64,000 nt of DNA from Pseudonocardia cypriaca (GTDB taxonomy: Bacteria > Actinomycetota > Actinomycetes > Mycobacteriales > Pseudonocardiaceae). This document shows, in pieces, positions 6,580 through 14,383 of the stretch (position 1 is its first letter; every line of letters begins with the position of its first letter). Below the pieces are notes generated by a model. The model was given only the letters and a program-made list of their open reading frames with translations, was not told where the DNA came from and made no database searches. The stretch is taken from assembly GCF_006717045.1 (NCBI RefSeq), contig NZ_VFPH01000001.1, positions 2,666,001-2,730,000 on the forward strand, given 5' to 3'. The position numbers and the translations under genes are program-made.

Positions 6580-8584
6580 GCTCGCTCCTTTCGATCCCAA
6601 CGACTACCGCAAGCGCGTCCTCGCTCCCGTCGAGAAGCGCGGCGGGCCGGACGCGTCGGACCCGTTCGAGCTCTACGACCTGCCCCCGGCCGACGACCTG
6701 GACGACGGGGCCGTCGCCGAGCGGATCGCCGAGGTCTGGGCCGCCTGGCAGCGCCAGCGCGACCACCCGAAGTACCGCGTGCTCGTCGGGCTCCTCGTGC
6801 AGCGGCACGCGGAGCGCAGCGCCGAGTTGCTCGACGGCCACCGTCGCCGGGTGGCCGCGGCCCGGGTGCGCGCGCAGCGGGAGCAACGCGAGTCCGCGCG
6901 CTTCGAGCTGCTCGACGCCGCGATCAGGCGGCTCGTGCAGCGCCATCGCGGGATCCCGGCCGACAAGGTCGAGGGACTGTACGAGGTGGGCGCGCTCGCC
7001 GGGCTGAGCCGCGTCGAGGTGGACGGGCGGCTGCGCCGCCACCGGGTGCTGCCCGCCGCCCCTGCCGAGAGGCGGCCCGGGATCGGCCCGGAGCGGCGCA
7101 GGCAGGTGCGCGCACTCCTGGACGAGTTCGGCCGGCTCACCGGCGATGCCGCGCCGCCCACCCTGCTCGCGCTCTTCGGGCTGGGCCCGGACGCCACGGC
7201 GGAGCAGGTGCGCGCCATGGCCGGTGCCTGGCGGGCGCGGGCCCGGGAGCTACCACCGGAGCGGTTGCGCGCCGTGGTGGATGAGCTGCTCGTGCACGCC
7301 TCCGAGCTGATCGAGCCCGGACGGGAGGCGGTCGAGGCCTACCTCGAGGCGGTGGCGGCCGATGTCGCCGAGCACCTGCGACCCCGGGTCCGCGCCGCGG
7401 TGCTGGTGGAGGACCGGCTGGTCGCCGAGGACCGGGAGCACTTCCTGGAGGAGGCGCTCGAGCTCGGGCTCGACCGCAGGCGGGCGGCTGCGGTGATCGC
7501 CGCGCTCGCCGAGGAGCTGGGGGTGGGCGTCGACGCGCCCGCGCCGGCCCCCATCCCCGCCGCACCGCCCGCCCGGGAGTGGGAGGAACCGCTGAAGGCC
7601 GCCCGCGCCGCGCTGCGGGCGGGCCGGCCCGCGGAGGCGCAGCGGCTCGTCCGGGTGGCCGAGCAGCACGCGGGCGACGACGGGCGCACCTCGGTGCGGG
7701 CCGTCGCCGACGAGGTCGGCACCGTGCTGGAGGCCGCGGGGACGCGCTGGCGCGCCGCGGTGGCCGCCCGAGAGGCGCGGCGCTGGAGCGAGGCCGCCGA
7801 CCTGCTGGACGAGCTCCGGCGCACGGCGGCCGACCTGCCGGGGCCGCGCGGTGAGGCCGCCGACGACCTGCTGCGCGAGGCGCGCGCCGCGCTGGAGCGG
7901 GCCGACCGGGCCGTCGCCGTCGCTCTCGCCGGTGCGGCTGCCGACCGGGCCAGGGCCTTGTCCGCCGTGCTCTCCGAGTGCCCGGGCCACCCGGGCGCGA
8001 CGGCGGCGCTGGCGGAGATCCCGGTGGCCCCGCCCGCATGGGTGAGCGCGGCCAGGGACGCCCGCGGCGACGTCCTGGTGCTGTGGGCGGCATCCACCAC
8101 GCCGGATGTCGTGTACCGGGTGAGCAGGCGGACCCCGGAGGGCAGGTGGCAGGTGCTGGGCCGCACCGACACCACGTCCCTGGACGACGGCGGTGCTCCG
8201 GTCGGGGTCGAGGTGCCGGTGTACGCGGTGATCGCGATGCACGCAGGTGGTGCGTCGGCGGAGACCCGCTCGGACGCCGTGACAGCGGTCGCCCGGGCAG
8301 TTGCCCCGACGGTCGTCCCGTCGCCGGCAGGTCCGCAGCCGCCCCGTGACGTCCGTGCCGTCCGGATGGCCGACGGCGCGGTGCACGTGAGCTGGAGCGG
8401 TCATGGCGACGTGGAGTACCGCGTCCGCAGTCTCACGTCCGACGGCCGGTGGCGGGTGGTCGGCCGCACCCGTGACCTCGCCATCGAGGACGGCGGCGCT
8501 CCCCCGAGCGGACCCGTTCCGGTCTACGCCGTGAGCGCGGCGGCGCACGGTGAGCGCTCGGGGGAGATCCGGTCGGACGGGTGA
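6572..8584 (+). CDS. Helical J-like / fibronectin III partner protein of the Hsp70 module
   Basis: This is a 670-residue protein with no close match recognised. Residues 15-75 (from FELYDLPPADDLDD through RDHPKYRVLVGLL) and about 185-245 (LFGLGPDATAEQVR to PPERLRAVVDELL) each look like a helix pair starting with an L-G-L/Y-D-L-P-P-x-A-T pattern, which resembles a J domain without the HPD triad. A long alpha-helical, Ala/Arg/Glu-rich middle (about 250-470) follows. The C terminus has two repeats of about 85 residues, each with YRV...GRW-V-GRT...DDGGAP, which read as fibronectin type III-like beta domains. The GTG overlaps the Hsp70 stop, so they are translated together. A co-chaperone or client-delivery role is inference from position and the J-like pattern. 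Confidence 0.55.
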   Translation: MTELAPFDPNDYRKRVLAPVEKRGGPDASDPFELYDLPPADDLDDGAVAERIAEVWAAWQRQRDHPKYRVLVGLLVQRHAERSAELLDGHRRRVAAARVRAQREQRESARFELLDAAIRRLVQRHRGIPADKVEGLYEVGALAGLSRVEVDGRLRRHRVLPAAPAERRPGIGPERRRQVRALLDEFGRLTGDAAPPTLLALFGLGPDATAEQVRAMAGAWRARARELPPERLRAVVDELLVHASELIEPGREAVEAYLEAVAADVAEHLRPRVRAAVLVEDRLVAEDREHFLEEALELGLDRRRAAAVIAALAEELGVGVDAPAPAPIPAAPPAREWEEPLKAARAALRAGRPAEAQRLVRVAEQHAGDDGRTSVRAVADEVGTVLEAAGTRWRAAVAAREARRWSEAADLLDELRRTAADLPGPRGEAADDLLREARAALERADRAVAVALAGAAADRARALSAVLSECPGHPGATAALAEIPVAPPAWVSAARDARGDVLVLWAASTTPDVVYRVSRRTPEGRWQVLGRTDTTSLDDGGAPVGVEVPVYAVIAMHAGGASAETRSDAVTAVARAVAPTVVPSPAGPQPPRDVRAVRMADGAVHVSWSGHGDVEYRVRSLTSDGRWRVVGRTRDLAIEDGGAPPSGPVPVYAVSAAAHGERSGEIRSDG

Positions 8585-8720
8585 CGAACCCGCGGGGGAC
8601 GTGATCTCGGCGGCGGTGACCCACGGATTCCGACGTTTCGGGCAGACTGGACAGGCGCGCCTAAATCGGGCGTACCTCCCGGACGTGCCGGGGACCCGAG
8701 ACGGAATCAGGAAAGAGGAC

Positions 8721-9860
8721 ATGAACCTTCGGATCTTCGGCTGGTCCTATGCGGTGACGGCCGCCTCGCTCGTCGTCGCCCTCCTGTACGGGGGCTGGGA
8801 GGCGCTCATCCTCTGCGCGGTCCTGGGCATCCTCGAAGTCTCGCTGTCGTTCGACAACGCCGTGGTCAACGCCACCGTGCTGGAGCGCATGAGCGAGTTC
8901 TGGCAGAAGATCTTCCTCACGATCGGCATCCTGATCGCCGTCTTCGGCATGCGGCTGGTGTTCCCCCTGCTGATCGTGGGGATCACCGCGGACCTCAACC
9001 CGGTCGAGGCCGTCACCCTGGCACTCGAACGACGGCCGGAGGACGACCCCACCAGCTACGCCTACCTCCTCAACGAGGCGTACCCGCAGATCGCGGCCTT
9101 CGGCGGCATGTTCCTGCTCATGCTGTTCCTGGACTGGGTGTTCACCGAGCGCGAGCACACCTGGCTGAGCTGGGTGGAGCGCCCGCTCGCCCGGATCGGG
9201 CAGCTCAACCGGATCTCGGTCGTCATCGCCATCGTCGCGCTCGTGCTGCTGGCCACCTTCCTCGCCGACGAACCCACCGTCGTCCTGATCGCCGGCTCGC
9301 TGGGGCTCATCACCTACCTGGCCGTCAACGGGCTGGGGGACTTCTTCGAGCAGGCCGGACAGAAGCAGCTCGAGGCCTTCGAGGAGGAGGACGCCGCCGG
9401 GCCCCGCAACGGTTCCGGCCCGTCGCAGCTCGCCAAGGCCACTGGCAAGGCCGGCTTCTTCCTGTTCCTCTACCTCGAGGTCCTGGACGCCGCCTTCTCC
9501 TTCGACGGCGTGATCGGCGCGTTCGCGATCACCACCGACCCGATCATCATCGCGCTCGGCCTCGGGCTCATCGGCGCGATGTTCGTGCGGTCGCTCACGG
9601 TGTTCCTCGTCCGCAAGGGCACGCTCGCCGACTACGTCTACCTCGAGCACGGGGCCCATTGGGCGATCGGAGCCCTTGCTGCCATCCTGCTCGTCGGAAT
9701 CGGATATCACGTCAACGAGGTGGTCACCGGACTCGTCGGGGTCGCGTTCATCCTGTCGGCGCTCGCCAGCAGCATCCTGCGCAACCGCAGGCTGGCGGCG
9801 CAGGGTGTCGAGACCCGCAAGACGGCCGACGAGCTGGCCGCCGACCACACCAGCGTCTGA
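8721..9860 (+). CDS. DUF475 / TerC-like integral membrane protein
   Basis: This is a 379-residue polytopic membrane protein of the DUF475 branch of the TerC superfamily, which is linked to tellurite resistance and metal-ion stress. The hallmark acidic membrane motifs are present: LEVSLSFDNAVVNATV near residue 45 and LEVLDAAFSFDGVIGAF near residue 255, each with an E and D that could bind a cation in the membrane. The ATG follows AGGAAAGAGGAC. It is followed within 27 bp by a TerD gene, and it is probably co-transcribed with the Hsp70 genes upstream. The 136 bp before it have no clear promoter. Confidence 0.88.
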   Translation: MNLRIFGWSYAVTAASLVVALLYGGWEALILCAVLGILEVSLSFDNAVVNATVLERMSEFWQKIFLTIGILIAVFGMRLVFPLLIVGITADLNPVEAVTLALERRPEDDPTSYAYLLNEAYPQIAAFGGMFLLMLFLDWVFTEREHTWLSWVERPLARIGQLNRISVVIAIVALVLLATFLADEPTVVLIAGSLGLITYLAVNGLGDFFEQAGQKQLEAFEEEDAAGPRNGSGPSQLAKATGKAGFFLFLYLEVLDAAFSFDGVIGAFAITTDPIIIALGLGLIGAMFVRSLTVFLVRKGTLADYVYLEHGAHWAIGALAAILLVGIGYHVNEVVTGLVGVAFILSALASSILRNRRLAAQGVETRKTADELAADHTSV

Positions 9861-9887
9861 TCAGTTCATCGCTACGAGGGGGTACGT

Positions 9888-10463
9888 GTGAGTATCAACA
9901 TGACCAAGGGGCAGAAGGTTTCGCTGGCCAAGCGCGGCGGCGGCACCCTGACCTTGGTCCGGATGGGCCTCGGATGGGACGCGGTGAAGAAGCGCGGCCT
10001 GTTCGGCTCGAAGTCCCAGTCGATCGACCTCGACGCGTCCGCGCTGCTGTTCGACACGGCCGGCAATCTCGTCGACGCCGTGTGGTTCCGGCAGCTGCGC
10101 AGCCAGGACGGCGCCGTGCAGCACACCGGTGACAACCTCACCGGTGCGGGCGAGGGCGACGACGAGTCGATCGTCGTGGACCTCACGCGGCTGTCGCCGG
10201 GCACCGCGCAGATCTTCTTCACGGTCAACTCGTTCACCGGCCAGGACTTCTCCCAGATCGAGAACGCCTTCTGCCGGCTGATCGACGAGACCACGAACGA
10301 GGAGCTGGCCCGCTACGAGCTCACCGGCTCGGGCCGGCACAACGCGCAGATCATGGCGAAGGTCAGCCGCGACGGGGGCGCGTGGAGCATGACCGCGATC
10401 GGTGCCACCGCGAGCGGCCGGACGTTCCAGGACCTGCTGCCGGCCGCAGCCGCGCACCTGTAG
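9888..10463 (+). CDS. TerD-family calcium-binding stress protein
   Basis: This is a 191-residue cytosolic TerD domain protein. The two conserved acidic sites are present: SIDLDASALLF and the calcium-binding HTGDNLTGAGEGDDES. TerD proteins bind Ca2+ and act in tellurite, oxidative and phage stress responses. The N-terminal MSINMTKGQKVSLAKRGG is typical. The GTG start has a strong GAGGGGG upstream. It is last in the rightward Hsp70-TerC-TerD run and is convergent with the amylase gene 25 bp away. Two more TerD paralogues occur at 17-18 kb. Confidence 0.93.
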   Translation: MSINMTKGQKVSLAKRGGGTLTLVRMGLGWDAVKKRGLFGSKSQSIDLDASALLFDTAGNLVDAVWFRQLRSQDGAVQHTGDNLTGAGEGDDESIVVDLTRLSPGTAQIFFTVNSFTGQDFSQIENAFCRLIDETTNEELARYELTGSGRHNAQIMAKVSRDGGAWSMTAIGATASGRTFQDLLPAAAAHL

Positions 10464-10492
10464 TACTCGCGCGCTCCCAGCTGCCGTACTAC
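10460..10492. terminator. Weak hairpin between convergent genes
   Basis: GTAGTAC (10460-10466) and GTACTAC (10486-10492) pair over 7 bp with a 19-nt loop, spanning the end of TerD and the end of the amylase gene. It is short and has no T tract, so the assignment as a terminator is tentative. Confidence 0.3.
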
Positions 10493-11814
10493 TCGAACAC
10501 CCCCCAGTCATGGGGCGGCAGGACGACGCGGGCGGCCGCATCGCCGGTGCGATGCAGCTGCCCGCTCCCGGCGAGTAGCTCCGTCGCGCCGGGGACGGGC
10601 AGGTCGGCCGCGTCGTCGTCGAGGTTGAGGGCGAGCAGGATCCGGTGCTCGCCGTCGGTGGACTCCAGCACCGCCCGCCGGTTCTGCAGCTCCACCGGGG
10701 TGGTCGTGCAGCGGTGCAGCCAGGGGTGCCGGCGACGCAGCCCGATCAGCTGCTGGTGCAGCCGGTAGGTCGGCAGGCCCCATTCGGCGGGGCCGTCGGC
10801 CGGGAAGGCGGGGCGGATCGCGTCGTCCCCGCCCTCCCGGTGCTCCTTCACGCCGCGGAACGCCTGCTCGTCGCCGTAGTAGATCGACGGCGTGCCGCCG
10901 ACGGTGAGCAGGATCGCGACGGCGTGCGGCAGGTGCCGCTCGTCGGGGATGGCGGACGCGATGCGCGTGACGTCGTGGTTGCCGACGAACGTGAGCGGGA
11001 CGAACGCCTCCAGGAAGTCGTTGTGCCGCTGCAGCGCCCAGGCGAGCTCGTGGAGGTTGCCGTCGGCGAGCGAGCTCCACACGGCCTTCCACAGCTCGTA
11101 CTGCGTGACCGCGTCGAACCCGCTCCGCTCGACGATGTCGCGGTAGTCGCCGTGGAGCACCTCGCCCACGACGTAGGCGTCCGGGTGCCGCGCGCGTACC
11201 CGCGGTAGCACCGCCGCCCAGAACTCGGGCGGCACGGCGTAGGCCGCGTCGAGGCGCCAGCCGTCGGCGCCGGCGTCGAGCCAGAAACACATGACGTCGG
11301 CGACGTGGTCGGCGACGGCCGGGTTGGAGTGGTCGAGCGCGACCAACCTCCCATGACCCTCGAACGTGTCGTACGCGGGCTCCGTACCCGGCGCGGTCCC
11401 GTCCGGCCAGCTCAGCCGGAACCAGCCCGCCTCCGGCGCCTCCGGCCCCTGCTCGAGCACCCGGGCGAACGCCGGGAACCCGCGGCCGACGTGGTTGAAG
11501 ACGCCGTCCAGCAGGACCCGCAGGCCGCGGTCGTGGGCGGCGGCGAACAGGCGCGCGAGGTCGTCCGCGTCGCCGAGCCGGGGATCGACGCGGAAGTGGT
11601 CCACGGTGTCGTAGCCGTGCGTCTCGGCTGCGAACACCGGACCGAGCGCGAGACCGGAGGCACCGAGCTCGACCGCGTAGTCCAGCCAGTCGACGATGCG
11701 GTCGAGCCGGTGGCGAACCGGTTCGTCGGGCGAGCCGAGTTCCGGTTCGGCGCCCACGAACCCGAGCGGGAACACCTGCCACCAGATGGCGTGCCGCACC
11801 CAGTCCTGGTCCAT
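10489..11814 (-). CDS. GH13 alpha-amylase family glycosidase
   Basis: This is a 441-residue alpha-glucan hydrolase or transferase of the GH13 fold. The four conserved regions are present: DGVFNHVG near 103-110, DGWRLDAA with the nucleophile Asp189, VGEVLHG with the acid Glu218 and FVGNHD with Asp281. It has no signal peptide, so it probably acts on intracellular maltodextrin or a similar sugar. The ATG at 11814 opens MDQDWVRHAIWWQVFP, typical of cyclomaltodextrinase/neopullulanase-like members. It is downstream of the TerB gene on the same strand but separated by a long hairpin, so may be a separate transcript. The link to Ter genes is unexplained. Confidence 0.9.
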   Translation of the reverse strand: MDQDWVRHAIWWQVFPLGFVGAEPELGSPDEPVRHRLDRIVDWLDYAVELGASGLALGPVFAAETHGYDTVDHFRVDPRLGDADDLARLFAAAHDRGLRVLLDGVFNHVGRGFPAFARVLEQGPEAPEAGWFRLSWPDGTAPGTEPAYDTFEGHGRLVALDHSNPAVADHVADVMCFWLDAGADGWRLDAAYAVPPEFWAAVLPRVRARHPDAYVVGEVLHGDYRDIVERSGFDAVTQYELWKAVWSSLADGNLHELAWALQRHNDFLEAFVPLTFVGNHDVTRIASAIPDERHLPHAVAILLTVGGTPSIYYGDEQAFRGVKEHREGGDDAIRPAFPADGPAEWGLPTYRLHQQLIGLRRRHPWLHRCTTTPVELQNRRAVLESTDGEHRILLALNLDDDAADLPVPGATELLAGSGQLHRTGDAAARVVLPPHDWGVFE

Positions 11815-11854
11815 GCCTGTCCTCCGTCGCGTGCCGGGTGTGCGCTGGCCTCGG

Positions 11855-11910
11855 ATGCAGCAAAGCCACTCTCCGCGCAAGGAGCTTGCGGGAAAGTGGC
11901 TCTGCTGCAA
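11855..11910 (-). terminator. Long hairpin between TerB and the amylase gene
   Basis: ATGCAGCAAAGCCACT (11855-11870) pairs with AGTGGCTCTGCTGCAA (11895-11910) over 14 of 16 positions, and the interior continues with CGCAAG/CTTGCG around a 3-nt centre, so nearly all 56 bases can fold. It lies 11 bp past the TerB stop. It may end the Ter operon or be a dispersed palindrome. Confidence 0.6.
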
Positions 11911-11920
11911 CCGCAGGGAC

Positions 11921-12376
11921 CTACAGGTCGAAGTCGGCCGGCGGGATGTTCACGGCGTTGCAGGCGTCCCGGACGGCGCGCTTCTCGTTCTCGTCGAAGT
12001 TCCCGTCGGCGCCGCCGATGATGATGCCGACGTTGATCACCGCGCGGGCGGCGTCCGGCTTCGACTTCAGCTTGCCGATGGTGGCGATCGACTCGAGCTT
12101 GCCGAACTCGAAGTCCTTCTCCAGCTTCGAGGCGTAGAACTCGAAGTGCTGCTGCAGCTCGGAGGGCTGGAACACCGACAGCGCGTCGTTGCTGGCGATG
12201 AAGCCCACCATCCTGCTGCGTTCCTCGGCCGAGATCGTGCCGTCCGCGGCGGCGATCAGGGCGCACATCGCCATGCTCGCCTTCGCGAAGTCCTTGTTCT
12301 GGTACTTGCCGACCTGCACCTTGGTGTCGGCGGTCAGTCCTTGCAGCCGGGACTTGAGCTGGTCCCACAGCGCCAT
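11921..12376 (-). CDS. TerB-family tellurite resistance protein
   Basis: This is a 151-residue all-helical TerB domain protein. The two symmetric acidic helix starts are visible: AAADGTISAEERSRM near residue 43 and GGADGNFDENEKRAV near residue 120, thought to bind a metal ion. TerB is cytosolic and joins membrane TerC to TerD and other partners. A strong Shine-Dalgarno GAGGAGAGGAA lies just before ATG 12376. It is the last gene of the leftward Ter operon, 28 bp after the HAD gene. Confidence 0.94.
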   Translation of the reverse strand: MALWDQLKSRLQGLTADTKVQVGKYQNKDFAKASMAMCALIAAADGTISAEERSRMVGFIASNDALSVFQPSELQQHFEFYASKLEKDFEFGKLESIATIGKLKSKPDAARAVINVGIIIGGADGNFDENEKRAVRDACNAVNIPPADFDL

Positions 12377-12404
12377 GGGGTTCCTCTCCTCGATCTTCGG
12401 TTGA

Positions 12405-13244
12405 TCACAGACTGCCAGAAACGGACATAGCTGGATCGGTTGCCCACTCGTACAGCCGGCCGAGCAGCTCCTCGCCCGCCGCGGCGCCGGTGGCGGCGGT
12501 GACGGCGAGGTGGGGCCGGGTGAAGCCGGTCTGCGCCAGCTCGCCGTGTGCCGGGCGGATCGCGGCGTCGGCGGCGTCCAGCAGGTCGGCGTCGAGCAGC
12601 GAGTCGCCCGCGGCGAGCAGCGGACCGCCGCCGCACCGGGCCACCACCTCGGCGGCGGCCGCCGACTTGGTCAGGCCCGCCGGTACGGCGTAGACCTTGC
12701 GGCCTTGCAGCGACACGGTCCACCCGCGCTGGTCGCACCAGGCGGCGAGGTCGTCCACCCAGCCGTCGGGCAGGGCGGCCCGGTCGACCACCGCGTACGC
12801 GAACAGCTCGCTCGCCTCCCGCAGCGCCAGCATGAAGGGCCCGCCCCGGGCCCGGAGGTGGGCCTGCACCTCGGCCAGCGGGGCGCAGGTCGCCAGCCGG
12901 ATACGCACGGCCAGGTCCCATTCGGGGTCGGCCCGCAGGACTCCGTCGCCGCCGTCGACGAGCAGGTGCCCGCCGTTGCTCGCGATCGCGAAGCGGGGTG
13001 GTGGGCCGGGCAGGTGGACGCGCGCGAGCTGGGCGGGAGTGCGGGTGGTGGTTGGCACGACCGTGGCCACGTCCTGCAGATCCCGCAGCGTGGCGGCCGC
13101 CGCCTCGGTGAGGAACGACAGCGGGGCGCCCTTGTAGATCTCGACGCACAGCAACCGCGGTGCCTCGTGGTCGGGCTCCCGCAGGTCGAGCGCCGCGGCC
13201 GAGTAGATCGTGGTGCGGTCCAGATCGAGGCAGACGACCGTCAC
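12405..13244 (-). CDS. HAD-superfamily phosphatase of the Ter operon
   Basis: This is a 279-residue HAD hydrolase. Motif I is CLDLDRTT (Asp6 and Asp8; the usual G after the second D is R), motif II threonine is in VVPTTTRT, the lysine is in GLTKSAAAA, and motif IV is LLAAGDSLLDADLL. The cap resembles Cof-type phosphatases. In Ter-associated operons this HAD is predicted to dephosphorylate the nucleoside-like product made by the neighbouring PRTases. The GTG overlaps the StiP stop (GTGA), which implies coupling. Confidence 0.82.
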   Translation of the reverse strand: MTVVCLDLDRTTIYSAAALDLREPDHEAPRLLCVEIYKGAPLSFLTEAAAATLRDLQDVATVVPTTTRTPAQLARVHLPGPPPRFAIASNGGHLLVDGGDGVLRADPEWDLAVRIRLATCAPLAEVQAHLRARGGPFMLALREASELFAYAVVDRAALPDGWVDDLAAWCDQRGWTVSLQGRKVYAVPAGLTKSAAAAEVVARCGGGPLLAAGDSLLDADLLDAADAAIRPAHGELAQTGFTRPHLAVTAATGAAAGEELLGRLYEWATDPAMSVSGSL

Positions 13245-14383
13245 GAGCGCACCGCCGCGAGCCCGTCGGCGCCGGTGGCACCGCGCGTGAACCGGGGGTG
13301 GATCAGGCCGACGCAGCTGTACGGCAGGCCGGCCACCTCCTCGACCGGGACATCCCTGCGCTGCGCGAGCAACCGGACGTGCGCCAAGTCGGCCGCGGGC
13401 GCATCAGCGCGTACCAGCACCCGCCACGGCACGCGGCGCAGCAGCACCCGGGTGGTCTCCCCGACGCCGGGCTTGACGAGGTTGGGATCGCCGATGCCGT
13501 ACTCGGCGACGATCCGGTCCACGGCGGCGCGCCCGGCGAAGTCCGCGACGCGGCCGGCGGGCGGCGCGGTGTCGGTGACACCGGAGAACTCCGCGGTGAC
13601 GGCGTCGAGGAAGTGGTTCGAGACGTCCGACGCCGCGAGCTCCGCGTAGAACTTGGCCCCGTGGTACTGGTCGGGCCGCAGCAGGCGCGGGTTGAGCACG
13701 GTGCGCGACACCAGGCCGGAGACCGTGGAGTTGAGGCACGCGGACGCGATCAGCCAGTCGTCACGGGTGCCGAACGTGGTGGCGCAGCGGCCCGGGTCGG
13801 CCAGGACGGCGAGGTCCGGGTCGAAGCGCACGCCGGTGTCGCGTTCGTGGTCGGCGAGGGCCGTGGCGAGCTCCCGCGAGATCGCGCCCTTGCCGGTCCA
13901 GCCGTCGACGAACACGACGCGGGCCGGGTCGTGGTGGGCGGCGAGGTGGTGCAGGGCCATGCGGTCGATGCCGCGGCCGCGGACGATCGACACCGCGTAG
14001 TGCGGCAGGTCGAGCCCGTGCGCGTACCGCGCCCAGCGCCGCAGGAGCACACCGACCGGGGTGCCGGCACGCGCCAGCGACACGAGTACGACGTCGCGGC
14101 CGCGTTCGGCAAGCACCAGTTCGGCCACGGTGGCGACCGCCTGCGCGAGCCGCCGCGCCCCCGCGGCGAGCGCCGACCGGTACAGCTGCAGGTACTCCGC
14201 GTCCGGCTGGTACTCCTGCGGGAGCGACTCGGCGTAGTGCGCCCCGCCGCTCTGGATGGCCTCCTCGCGCTCCTCGGTGGGCGCTTCGAGGGCGAGGTGG
14301 GAGATGTCGGTGAGCAGCCAGCCGACCTCGTCGGGGGCGTAGCTGCCGAAGGTGGGCCCGCGCAGCGGGTCGGGCGTGTTCAG
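13241..14383 (-). CDS. StiP family protein with C-terminal PELOTA domain (apparent CTG start)
   Basis: This is a 380-residue StiP protein, annotated in databases as cysteine protease StiP but also related to phosphoribosyltransferases. The signature VSLARAGTPVGVLLRRW, SIVRGRGIDRMAL and VVFVDGWTGKGAISREL are intact. The last 80 residues match the PELOTA RNA-binding domain (VLVRADAPAADLAHVR, LPYSCVGLIHPRFTRG). No ATG, GTG or TTG precedes the conserved N terminus LRGPTFGSYAPDEVGWLLTD; the first is GTG 14128, which would remove 85 residues including SGGAHYAESLP. A CTG at 14383 overlaps the upstream TGA as CTGA, the same coupling geometry as the GTGA overlaps elsewhere in this operon, so it was taken as the start. 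Confidence 0.8.
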   Translation of the reverse strand: MNTPDPLRGPTFGSYAPDEVGWLLTDISHLALEAPTEEREEAIQSGGAHYAESLPQEYQPDAEYLQLYRSALAAGARRLAQAVATVAELVLAERGRDVVLVSLARAGTPVGVLLRRWARYAHGLDLPHYAVSIVRGRGIDRMALHHLAAHHDPARVVFVDGWTGKGAISRELATALADHERDTGVRFDPDLAVLADPGRCATTFGTRDDWLIASACLNSTVSGLVSRTVLNPRLLRPDQYHGAKFYAELAASDVSNHFLDAVTAEFSGVTDTAPPAGRVADFAGRAAVDRIVAEYGIGDPNLVKPGVGETTRVLLRRVPWRVLVRADAPAADLAHVRLLAQRRDVPVEEVAGLPYSCVGLIHPRFTRGATGADGLAAVRS

